DNA of 64,000 nt from Oegoconia quadripuncta (Eukaryota; Arthropoda; Insecta; Lepidoptera; Autostichidae). Numbering within the stretch: position 1 is the stretch's first letter; each line of letters opens with the position of its first letter. The translations under genes and the position numbers were made by a program. Location: positions 25,635,885-25,699,884 of the forward strand of contig OX438751.1 of NCBI GenBank assembly GCA_949316235.1, read 5' to 3'. Below the pieces are notes generated by a model. It saw nothing but the letters and a program-made list of their open reading frames with translations, searched no databases and was not told the origin of the DNA. Of this stretch, positions 1 through 9,696 are shown piece after piece.

Positions 1-249
1 CTGTGGAATTGGAGCACTTTCTTTAAACTTACAACATACATAATGTAGCTTCATAAAAATTATAACTATTGGTAATTGAAACGACATTATTAACATAAAT
101 ATCCCTTTCCTCCATATTGCCATGCCTGACAAGGTACATGTGTATGTTAGTACTTACCTATGTATTGTAACTATGACATGTGTAATGCAATAAATATATG
201 AATTATGAATTATTAGGTTACATTTAGTTCGAATCTTATCGAGTTAGTT

Positions 250-445
250 CTAGCGCGTTCGAATCCCGCTAGGGGCATATTTTGTATGATGAATACAGAC
301 ATGATTTATATATGCATTTATTTACAAAAAAAAAATTGTGTAGTTTATCAACCATCTGGTTTCCATAATGCAAGCCTAGTTGCTTAGTGCGGAACTAGAT
401 GGCGCTGTGTGTATGTGCAAAGATATTTATTGTTATTATTATTTA
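250..445 (+). mobile_element. SINE family A, 5'-truncated copy
   Basis: Begins at box B (gttcgaatcccgctaggggc) and runs to the ctagatggcgctgtgtgtat end. Confidence 0.8.
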
Positions 446-663
446 GTTGATTAATTATTGTAAATATGTTAACTTCGTTCTCTTTTAAGTCCTCCTCTCT
501 TCAAATGAGCTGTGCCCAACAGGGTTCATGATGATATATATTTTTGTTAACACCTTATTTAAACATTGTTTAAAAGCAAGTATTGAGTAAATAATTTGTT
601 TAATGATTCTTGTTGTCATAAATCTGAGGCGGTTACAAAAGGCTTTAGACAAAAGGAACTTAC

Positions 664-843
664 CCGGCCAGACACCACCTGCCACTGCAGCGGTTGCTCC
701 GGAACGGCCGGTTCGATCGGCTTGATGGTCGGTTTGGTGGTCGGCTTGATGGTCGTCTTGATGGTCGGTTTGATGGTCGGCTTGATGGTCGGCTTGATAG
801 CCTCCTCGGCCGGCTTGACTGTCTCTGAAGGAGCCTCTGGTTC
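664..843 (-). CDS. Duplicated repeat exon A (TIKP tetrads)
   Basis: 60 codons, phase 0 at both ends, acceptor gtttatacag, donor gtaagt. It begins EPEAPSETVKPAEEA, then seven TIKP-like tetrads (12-bp units), then EQPLQWQVVSGR. The Trp-Gln-Val tail is shared with exons B and C. The gene must continue to the left of the window, because this exon ends in a donor and no downstream exon or stop is visible. Confidence 0.6.
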
Positions 844-850
844 CTGTATA

Positions 851-1072
851 AACAGATTACTGGATATAGCGAAACATAATTATAACTAAAAGACATAATA
901 ACATAGCATACTTACGTGTATATAAACAGATTACTGGATATAGCGAAACATAATTATAACTAAAAGACATAATAACATAGCATACTTACGTGTATATAAA
1001 CAGATTACTGGATATAGCGAAACATAATTATAACTAAAAGACATAATAACATAGCATACTTACGTGTATATA
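851..1072. repeat. 74-bp tandem repeat, three identical copies
   Basis: Units start aacagattactggatatagc at 851, 925 and 999 and appear identical. The first unit abuts the acceptor of repeat exon A. Confidence 0.95.
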
Positions 1073-1439
1073 TACATTACTAATGCCTAGAAACTACTCA
1101 ATCAGTCACTATTCCAAATACAAAGATTCTTCATTTTTCAGGATTTTTTCCATCCATCCACATGCACATATGCTCACTCACACACACACTAACACAAAAT
1201 ACACCAAAATTAATTCGTTCATTCTCATACCGCCGTAACTGAATATTATGTATTTTTTTAGTAATCTGTGGCTAATGGTGCTGGTATTACAATTAACCAT
1301 ATTAGTTTGTAAATTAGTCTATAAGCAACAGTTATTGTAATACTGTTTGTTAGTCCTAAATTAAAAATTAAAAAAAATACCAACCAACACCAAACAGAAT
1401 GATTGTAAATGATTCTATCTACTTATTTCATTGAATTAA

Positions 1440-1868
1440 ACTTCTTTCCTACTTTAACTCTTATTAGTCTGGGGCCCAAGGTAGCAATAGAAACACGTAG
1501 GGCACCGTCTACCTTCAGTAAACGCCGTGCAGAGTACCACTGTTGATCCTGGCTTACAGGAGTTACAGTGGGACGAGTGTGGAGGCGGGTAATACCATCT
1601 TTGGACCACTAGGCGTGGGGAGGGATTCCATCCGTATATAGTTAATATACCGAACATTCGCACTAGGAAAGTTCGATTCTTCATTCATCATCCGAACAGC
1701 CAAGGCATGGAACTCCCTTCCGGCGTCAGTCTTTCCTGAATCCTACAACCTTGGGATCTTCAAGAGCAGAGTGAATAGGCATTTACTGAGATCGCGTGCT
1801 TCATCTTCGACCACATCGTCACTTTCCATCAGGTGAGATTGTGGTCAAACGCGAATCCAGTCAGTCAT
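1440..1868 (+). mobile_element. Jockey-type LINE C-terminal fragment
   Basis: Reads RTAKAWNSLPASVFPESYNL then FKSRVNRHLL, typical of the last part of Jockey-clade reverse transcriptase proteins, followed by a poly(A)-like end at about 1868. Frames are broken upstream. Confidence 0.75.
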
Positions 1869-2176
1869 AAAAAAAAAATTTAATTGACAACCAATTAACC
1901 ACCAACCAGAGGCGGTTAAAAGGCGGTGTACTAAGATGAGTGTGTTTCGGAATAACTGATCTGTCATGTCCTACCTGGAGGTGGATTACAATCAATATCG
2001 AATGAATTAGATGCAAATGCAAGGCATGTGTAAATAGATATAACTGCGTGAAAATACACTTCCTACAAGTATACCTTCTATGTAACCTCTCCTGCCTCGT
2101 TTATTGCCCGTGGTCCGATCTCTGAGTTCTACTGGTCGATCCATGGGCAATTGTTTTTGCCTGTGGTTCTATCCAT

Positions 2177-2228
2177 CATAGTACTAGGACTACGGGCAAA
2201 TCAAATTGCCCGTAGTCCTAGTACTATG
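2177..2228. repeat. Perfect 23-bp hairpin with 6-base loop
   Basis: catagtactaggactacggg continues to an exact inverted copy at 2206-2228. The inner word tgcccgtagtcc resembles nearby ttgcccgtggtcc at 2105. Confidence 0.95.
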
Positions 2229-2519
2229 AAAGTGTGTAAAGTCTCTATGTATGTAAACTTCATGCAGGAAAACTGAATTACACTGAATTACACTGAATTA
2301 TTTGAATTTATATTCCTAAATATATTCTATCCTAGACCGTTTTGCACCGCGTTTCCACAATGAATGTCTATTTAGGTACTGATATTTGTTTCATTAATAG
2401 AAAAGGTGGTATTAATTTAATTTGGCGATTACCAGTATTATAAAATGGCGTCTTCCTAGACAAAAATGCAAGGTCAAGTACAATAAATTTCGGGGAGTAT
2501 GCGTTGGAATTACATAATC

Positions 2520-2815
2520 TTATTCCACCGTCACCCTTCCATCTTCGGACCACTAGGCGTGGGGAGGGATTCCACCCGTATACCTATAGTTAATACACCG
2601 AACATTCGCACTAAGAAGTTCAGATTCTTCATTCATCATCCGAACAGTCAAGGCATGGAACTCCCTTCCGGCGTCAGTCTTTCCTGAATCCTACAACCTT
2701 GGGATCTTCAAGAGCAGAGTGAATAGGCATTTACTGAGATCGCGTGCTTCATTTTCAACCACATCGTCACTTTCCATCAAGTGAGATTGTGGTCAAACGC
2801 GAATCCAGTCAATCA
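2520..2815 (+). mobile_element. Second Jockey-type LINE C-terminal fragment
   Basis: Nearly the same sequence as 1560-1860 (gaacattcgcactaa; gcatggaactcccttccggc), truncated at both ends. Confidence 0.75.
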
Positions 2816-2952
2816 TTTGCCCAACAGAGTCCATGATGATCTATATTTTAGTTGACACCTTATTTACACATTGTTGAAAAGCAATAAAGTATTGAGTAAA
2901 TAATTGTCTTATGATTCTTGTTGTTATAAATCTGAGGCGGTTACAAAAGGAT

Positions 2953-3775
2953 CAAAATCAAAATATTTTTATTTCATAGGATAAAATTATCACTTGAAAA
3001 CGTCACTATTAATATTAATATTACATTATAGTTTAAATTTACTGCTCATTCACAAAGCTGACTCCCCAGAGAAGAACGAGCAAGAAACTCTAGGGTTGCT
3101 CTTTTAAACAGATTATAGGTTGCGATTTGATAATTATATGAATAGACAGCTATGTCCATGCTTGCTTATCATTCAAATAGTCAGTGATGTTATAATAGCC
3201 TTTTGTTAATAATTTCTGTTTTATGATTGCTTTAAATTTATTTAAAGGCATATTTTGAATGTCTACTGGAACCTTATTATAAAAGCGTATACATTGCCCT
3301 TTGAAGGATTTACTAACTTTGTGAAGTCGGCTAACATAAATAGATAACTGGTTCTTATTCCTTGTATTAACATTGTGCCTATCACTATTTTTAGCGAATA
3401 AGGTTATATTTTTTTTTGCATATAACAAATTCTCATAAATGTATTGAGATGCCATTGTTAAGATATTAATTTCCTTAAACTTATCTCTAAGAGACTCTCT
3501 AGGTCCTAATTTATAAATGGCACGAATAGCACGCTTCTGCAGAACAAAAATCATATGTATGTCAGCAGCGTTTCCCCACAACAATATGCCATATGACATC
3601 AAACTGTGGAAATAGCTAAAGTAAACCAGTCTTGCGGTATGAACGTCTGTTAAATTTCAGATTTTTTTGACTGCATACGCAGCAGAAGCAAGCTTTTTCG
3701 CTAGTTTCTCAATATGAGGCCCCCACTGAAGCTTAGCATCCAATGTCAGTCCTAAAAAGACAGTACAGATCTGTG
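2953..3775 (-). mobile_element. Non-LTR retrotransposon 3' fragment (CR1/Jockey-like), in intron after exon B
   Basis: 150 open codons (3602-3150) correspond to the C-terminal part of a LINE reverse transcriptase protein: SYGILLWGNAADIHMIF, QKRAIRAIYKLGPRESL, FYNKVPVDIQ. Upstream frames are broken by stops. The 3' end is tttgattttgat-like simple sequence near 2953. It splits the duplicated intron exactly after gaggcggttacaaaaggat. Confidence 0.85.
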
Positions 3776-3782
3776 AACTTAC

Positions 3783-3983
3783 CCATTTGAACATCACCTG
3801 CCAATGTAGCGATGGGTCCGCGAGGTCCGGTTCGATCGGCTCGATCGGCTTGATGATCGACTCGGTCGGCTTGATGGTCGACTCGGTCGGCTTGATGGTC
3901 GACTCGGTCGGCTTGATGGTCGACTCGGTCGGCTTGATGGTCGACTCGTCCGAATCGGCTTCGTCTAATCGAGACTCCGGTTC
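3783..3983 (-). CDS. Duplicated repeat exon B (TESTIKP heptads)
   Basis: 67 codons, phase 0 at both ends, acceptor ctgttgaatccag, donor gtaagt. Four near-identical 21-bp units encode TESTIKP heptads, followed by the shared end DLADPSLHWQVMFKW. A LINE fragment (about 2950-3775) lies in the intron directly after its donor. Confidence 0.6.
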
Positions 3984-4094
3984 CTGGATTCAACAGATTT
4001 CCGGTAATAGCGAATCGAAATACTAACCAACACCAAACAGAATGATTGTAACGGTATTGTAAATGATTCTATGTACTTACTTATTTTTTTTTTA

Positions 4095-4330
4095 TGCACA
4101 ACGGGTTCGTACTTGACCTCAATCACACCTGATGTTAAGTGAAGATGAGGTCGAAGGTGGAAGCGTACTGACACGGAAACTCCAACACATTTGGGCCACT
4201 GGCTATCTTATCTCTGACAACCGGAACACAACAATGCTATTAACATTGCTGCTTGACGGCAGATTTAGATAAGATGGTGGTAGCTAGCCAGGCGGACATA
4301 TATAATGGCGTACCACCAACCAAACCGAGT
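4095..4330 (-). mobile_element. SINE family B copy, minus strand
   Basis: Reads gtacttgacctcaatcacac at the tail end and a degenerate body with a ggcggac head end. Confidence 0.8.
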
Positions 4331-4699
4331 ACTTAAACATGATAATGATTGATAACCAATTAAATGAGTAGATAGATATACTTAGTCTGGCCATAAATAC
4401 CGTTACTATAGAAAAAACAATGGTTGTTAAAACCACTAGGCAACATTTGTCTAGCGCAAGTGTCCTCGAAGTAATCGAGCGATGTTGCGAGACTTCGCCC
4501 GACATGTCTGATATAGGTTCGACTTAGGCTTGGAATATACGTCAAATTCTTCCCCCCGATAGTCGGATCCGATTGAATGATCGGACTGTCAGAAGGCGTG
4601 ATAATAATAAAGCCTACGAATACAATTTATTATATGTTCCGCACTTTTAGGTTTATTAATTTGTAATTTGTAATTATTTTTTTAATATCCTTTGGACAT

Positions 4700-4947
4700 A
4701 TACAGACAGCTCCATCTAGTTCCACACTAAGCAACTAGGCTTGTGTTGTGGATACCAGATGGTTGATACACTATATAAATACATTTTTTTTTTGGTAAAT
4801 AAATACATATATAAATGAAAAACATTCATAACTCGGGTACACATGTCCGTATTCATCATACAAACATATGCCTCTAGCGGGATTCGAACCCGCGACCTTT
4901 TGGTATAGCAGCAGAGTTTCTAACCACTACACCAAACAGGTCGTCAC
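4700..4947 (-). mobile_element. tRNA-derived SINE, family A, full head
   Basis: Minus strand: acgacctgtttggtgtagtg (box A), ggttcgaatcccgctagggg (box B), then a body with aagcctagttgcttagtgtg and a final agatggcgctgtgtgtatg. Other copies: 250-445 (+, 5' truncated), 18459-18625 (+), 36510-36740 (+), 61214-61413 (-) and 62294-62540 (+). Confidence 0.85.
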
Positions 4948-5174
4948 ACACACAAATTGTTAGCACACACAGCCTATATCCGCTTTTCTTATTTTTAAAA
5001 CCCTGTAACAAAAACACATTGTGTCGAGCACAATCTCCGTGCTAAAAAACGCAGCGACGGTGCTGCCATCAACTACTGTTCCAACTACTCTTGTTGTATC
5101 TGTTGTATCTGCGCCCCAAATAACTTACTAAAATTCTAGTTTCGCTATAAACCCAAAACGAAGTGTTAGTGCAG

Positions 5175-5254
5175 TGCCTAGACGCGCCAATTACCAGCAG
5201 CCTGTGGAGTCCATCATCAGGGGTACCCCAAGAAGACGAGGACCTGTCGATCTG
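5175..5254 (+). CDS. Weak exon candidate on the plus strand
   Basis: 80 bp between acceptor agtgttagtgcag and a strong donor (gtgagtg). Two bases plus 26 open codons, PRRANYQQPVESIIRGTPRR then RGPVDL. It is Arg/Pro-rich and locally GC-rich. It lies in the intron between two duplicated exons of the minus-strand gene. It could equally be part of an old transposon frame. Confidence 0.18.
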
Positions 5255-5533
5255 GTGAGTGACGATACAAGGCGATAGTCATTTGCGTTAAAATTCTCAT
5301 ACATTATCAAAAGAACTTGTAAGTTAGTTGGTTAATTATAGTAACTTTATATGTTAACTTTGTTCTATAAGTCCTCTGTTCAAAAGAGCTGTGCCCAAAT
5401 AGGGTCCATGATGATATACATTTTAGTTAACACCTTATTTAAACGTGGAAAAGCAAGTATTGAGTAAATAATTTGTTTTGTGATTCTTGTTGTCATAAAT
5501 CTGAGGCGGTTACAAAAGGATCTGTGAACTTAC

Positions 5534-5692
5534 CCATTTGAACAGCACCTGCCAATGTAAAGATGGGTCCGCGAGGTCCGGGTCAAGCGGCTCGATCGGC
5601 TTGATCGTCGACTCTATCGGCTTGATGGTCGACTCAATCGGCTTGATGGTCGACTCGACCGGCTTGACCGTTTCTGATCGAGACCCCAGTTC
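5534..5692 (-). CDS. Duplicated repeat exon C (TIKP-type), unrecognised membrane protein gene
   Basis: 53 codons, phase 0 at both ends, acceptor ctgttgtatccag, donor gtaagt. It starts ELGSRSETVKP and carries three ESTIKPI heptads, then EPLDPDLADPSLHWQVLFKW. It is the first of three related exons in transcript order. The exon and its flanking intron share high identity with the copies at 3783-3983 and 664-843, so they are products of tandem segmental duplication. Pro, Lys, Thr and Glu dominate. It would make a stiff extracellular stalk if the protein is type II. Confidence 0.6.
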
Positions 5693-6154
5693 CTGGATAC
5701 AACAGGTTTCCTTCAAAAAGCATTATACTGAATCGAAATATCAACCAACACAAAACAGAATGACTGTGCGGTCGAGTATTTTTGTATGTGTATCTGTATC
5801 CCGCATCCCGCGAGGAGTAAAAGTTTGTATGATGAATACGAATTTGTATTCCCGAATCATGGATGTTCATCCTCTTCTTCAATTTAAGAGCTATGCTCTT
5901 GTCGGTGGAGTAATGACCACGTCTCTCTGCTTTCCTCCATCGATTTAACCTCTTGATACGACACGACAAAGGTGAATCTTTTCTTTTCACTTGGTCAATG
6001 TAAGTCTTCTGCTTGAGGATGGAGATGTTTATTATTATTATACAAAATAAGGCATGGCAAGGCATCGACTTGAGTTGTGTGTGTGCGTGTGAAGGTGTCC
6101 CTTCTTCACAACTGCTCATCTAGACTGTCCATAAAGTGGAACAGTGGGTAATAG

Positions 6155-6880
6155 TCAAAGTCAAAAAATATTTATTTCGTAGGATAAAGGTTATCACTTG
6201 AAAACGTCACATTTTTTATCTTAATATTAAAATTATTGACATTATTGCTCATTCGCAAAGCAGATTCCCCAGAGAAGAACGAGCAAGAAACTCAAGGGTT
6301 GCTCTTTTAAATAAGTTTGGGTTATAATTATATTACATTGTATAATTAGGCTGAATATCGCCGAGCGGTCTATGTCCATGCTTGCTTATCATCCAGATAG
6401 TCAGAAATTTTATAATAGCCTTTGGTAAATAATGTCTGTTTTATGATGGTTTTGAATTTATTTAAAGGTAAATTTTGAATGTCCACTGGAACCTTATTAT
6501 AAAAGCGTATACATTGCCCCTTAAATGACTTAGTGACTTTGTGTAAACGGCTCGCATGAACAGCAAGTTTATTTTTATATCTGGTATTTATATTATGTAT
6601 ATCACTATTTTTCTTAAACGATTCTATATTTTTTCTTACATACATTAAGTTTTCGTAAATATATTGCGATGCTAATGTTAATATATTAATTTCTTTAAAT
6701 TTATTCTTAAGAGACACTCTGGGGCCCAGTTTGTAAATCGCGCGAACCGCTCGTTTCTGCAGAACAAAGATACAATTTATGTCCGCGGCATTTCCCCACA
6801 ACAGAATGCCGTAGGTCAGTATACTATGGAAATAACTGAAATAGACCAACCTCGCGGTATCCACATCTGTTAATACCAAT
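6155..6880 (-). mobile_element. Second copy of the same LINE 3' fragment
   Basis: Same C-terminal protein (YGILLWGNAADINCIFVLQK, then FYNKVPVDIQNLPLNKF, ending YLDDKQAWT), open from about 6880 to 6370, with a tttgactttgac-type 3' tail at about 6155. Upstream of 6880 the frame continues by chance into unrelated sequence. Confidence 0.85.
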
Positions 6881-7500
6881 AGCTCAACTGGTAATTGCTC
6901 AGCTATGAGCAAAATTGCACAACTGTGTGCGTGTGAACGTAATGTACGTGTGTGTGTGCACATGTATCCAGTCTATGTCCGGATGTATCTCAATAATCGT
7001 GGTCGTCCGATTTCAAAGCTTTTTTTAATATTATTTTTAAGATTAAACTTAGCTATGTTTAAAAAAAGTTTCAGCCATTTCGAAGATAATTAAGTTTTAA
7101 CACAGTTGCTTTGTATACCTGGACGACATTGTTATTGGGGGTTTTCAATCAATCAATCAATCAAGTACAAAAATTGTACAATGCACTTGATAAATATAGC
7201 TTCAAAAGAAATAATAATTATACAACCAGGAGGTCTTATCGCTATTAAGCGATTTCTACCAGACAACCTTTGGGTAGAGAAAAAAGTAGAACGGGATAAA
7301 AGCAAGTGCACTAATGACTTAAAAAAAATATCGCACATGTTTGACAAAGGTTTTCACAATGTTCAATTATTTTTTTTTACGTTTTTTTTTTAATTATTAT
7401 GCCCTTTATGGACGTATGCTGTGGTATGTAATTGAAACAAATAGAATTTTGTGTCACGAGTCATCATTGAGAAACTACTGAATTATCTCTTGAAACTCAC

Positions 7501-7704
7501 CCTCTTGATGTCAGCGTAGCCAAAGCAAAGGGGCCGGTACCCCCTAGGGCCACATCCGTTGGGGCGCTGCTGGAGCACCACCATGGCGCAGGAGATAGCC
7601 GAGATAATCGCCAGCCCCGCTAACGCCGACATGACCAGTAGTTTTAAAGAGGGCCGCTCAATTGGGATCCATACTGAAGATGCTGAGAATATGTCAACTT
7701 TATC
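7501..7704 (-). CDS. Internal exon with a transmembrane helix, unrecognised membrane protein
   Basis: 68 codons in phase 0 at both ends, between an excellent acceptor (gtatttttccag) and donor (gtgagt). Residues 1-20 are mixed polar (starting DKVDIFSASS), about 20-45 form one hydrophobic helix (LKLLVMSALAGLAIISAISC), then QQRPNGCGPRGYRPLCFGYA with two Cys. The positive Lys before the helix and the Cys/Pro-rich sequence after it suggest a single-pass type II membrane protein with its C-terminal part outside. A start at the internal ATG (7632) would turn the helix into a signal peptide, but the good acceptor upstream argues for an internal exon. In transcript order it precedes three repeat-bearing exons on the same strand. 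I do not recognise the family. Confidence 0.6.
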
Positions 7705-8043
7705 CTGGAAAAATACAGTAGGTCTGTTATATAGACATGCAAAGTTTTTTATGGATGTAGATGAAAATACGAATGACTTTGGGCGATGATTAAGTATAGA
7801 TCATAAAGTACAGGAAAAGTATTTTAAAAAATTACAGATATTTTTTTTTTAATAATATATAATTATTATACACAAAATGGAACAAGTGTTAAATATTTAG
7901 TCCACTGTTTTTTTTTGTCGCATCATAAATTGTAAAAATACTTATTTAATAAATAAAAAATTGAAAAAGATTTTTAAAAACAAGGTTTTATTAAAAAAAT
8001 AAACTAAAAAGTAGCATATTTTAACATTTGTCATATACGTATA

Positions 8044-8900
8044 TAAGAATAACCTTTCTCTCAGTTCCAATGGCAATCTTCTGGCTCCATCATCAGACCT
8101 TCGTCATCATGTGTATTGGAATATACTCATAAGAATAATACAAACGAGCCCAAACTCATCTATTTTAGCAGTTTCCATCAGGGAGTTATCTTCCGGCTCC
8201 ACTCCATCTTCAGAGCCTCATCGTTTTTTTTTTTTTTTTTTTTTTTTTATAAGAGTGGGCGGCAAACGAGCATGCGGGTCACCTGATGGAAAGCAATCAC
8301 CGCCGCCCATGGACACCCGCAACACCAAAAGGGTCACAGATGCGTTGCCGGCCTTTGAGGTAGGTGTCCACCCCAGAATAAGTAGGGCAGCCTGAGCGAT
8401 GAGGGATTCTCCTAATAGTGCTGGTACCCTCCTGGGGTACTAACTCTTTAAATACCGCTACCATTCTGGAGAGAGACTGGAAGGTGGGCCTCCGGCGCCC
8501 TCGCTCACCGGACGAAGCGCAGTGACAAAATGCCACTACTCAGACGTCGGTCTTCTGCGAGAGGGTGGTACTTCCCCGGTCGAACCGGCCCATTCATGCT
8601 GCAAGCTAATAGCTTACAGCGTGGCTCTACCACTACAATTGTATCGTATCGTAATCGTATTGGAAAGTACTCATGAGAACAACAACATACGACACCAAAT
8701 TCGACTATTTTAGCAATTTCCATCAAGGAATTCCAGTGGCATTCTTCTGGCTCCATCTTCAGACCCTCGCCGTCATGTGTAAAGTTCTCATGGCAACAAA
8801 ACAAACTAACCCAAATTCGACAATCTTGCCATATGCCATCAGGGAATTCCAGTCTGTAAATCCTGGCTCCATTATCAGATCAGCTCGATGGTACCATAAT
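8044..8900. repeat. ~130-bp tandem repeat split by a LINE/SINE 3' end
   Basis: Units share tctggctccatcatcagac, agcaatttccatcagggaat and gttctcatgagaacaac-like segments at 8044-8225 and 8640-8900. The block between (8226-8636) is an inserted retroelement. Confidence 0.7.
8226..8636 (-). mobile_element. Dispersed retroelement 3' end, family E
   Basis: About 400 bp starting on the plus strand with a T-run and ggcaaacgagcatgcgggtc, so its poly(A) end lies on the minus strand. Copies at 20343-20753, 39957-40354 and partly at 46903-47175 are nearly identical. Both strands show 70-150 codon open frames that look conserved only because the copies are recent. Confidence 0.85.
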
Positions 8901-9275
8901 ATTATATAAGTATCAGTGGCGTATCACCGGCGGCATCCGTCTCGGCAGACTGGCTTGAAGCAGTAGCCTAATTACTCGTATATTATACTGTATAGCATTC
9001 ACAGTCGCACTACATCCATATTCGGACGTATTTATTTATAATACTACTAGCAGCTGCCCGCGACTTCGTCCGCGTAGACTACATGAATCAACACTTTATT
9101 ACTTTTCCACGGGAATACATTCAGCAGAAAAATTACCATGTAGAGTTTATCTCAAACAGAAAAAGACCCTGGGCAGATAACAAGTATGTGGAACCATGTT
9201 GGTGTTTTGCCAGGTAAATGAATTAAGACAGGGATCCATTAAAAGACCTTTCTGAAAAATTCTGGTTTATATTTA

Positions 9276-9690
9276 TTAAAGTACTTCCTTATAAACAACA
9301 TTCTTTGCCATGTTTGAAGGTGGTAGCAATAGAACCAAACTTTGAGGTGAACTTACATGGGAGCATGCCACATAGAACTGACCGTGAGAGAAATAGTCCT
9401 GTCGTAGGTCTACTCCGGCGAATTTGAGAGTTTGCCCCTGCGACTTATTTATTGTCATGGCAAAACAGACCTTTAGTGGAAACGGAAGCCTTTTGAATTC
9501 AAAGGGAAGACCATTTAGTATTAATGGAATACGCGGTACAAACACTGTTTCTCCCTGAGCAGGTCCTGTTAAAATAGTGGCCTCTACTACGTTCCGGTGC
9601 AAAGCCTTGACTTGCAACCTAGTACCGTTTTAAAGTTTGGGTGGCATTAAATTTCTCAATAACATAACAGGTGCACCCACACGTAGTAAA
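9276..9690 (-). pseudogene. Helitron PIF1-type helicase, C-terminal fragment
   Basis: 113 open codons hold FVPRIPLILNGLPFEFKRLP, AMTINKSQGQTLKFAGVDL and HGQFYVACSHVSS, the last helicase motifs of Helitron Rep/helicase proteins. Upstream in another frame is VGAPVMLLRNLMPP, so a frameshift separates them near 9625. The Rep domain and the rest of the helicase are missing. Confidence 0.88.
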
Positions 9691-9696
9691 AGTGAC

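Noticed and set aside
5634..6119. 161-codon minus-strand ORF overlapping repeat exon C
   Set aside because: Its right part crosses a SINE fragment and its left part reads the repeat exon in the wrong frame. The 18-bp identity with the CFAP97-like exon (gctcttaaattgaagaag) looks accidental.
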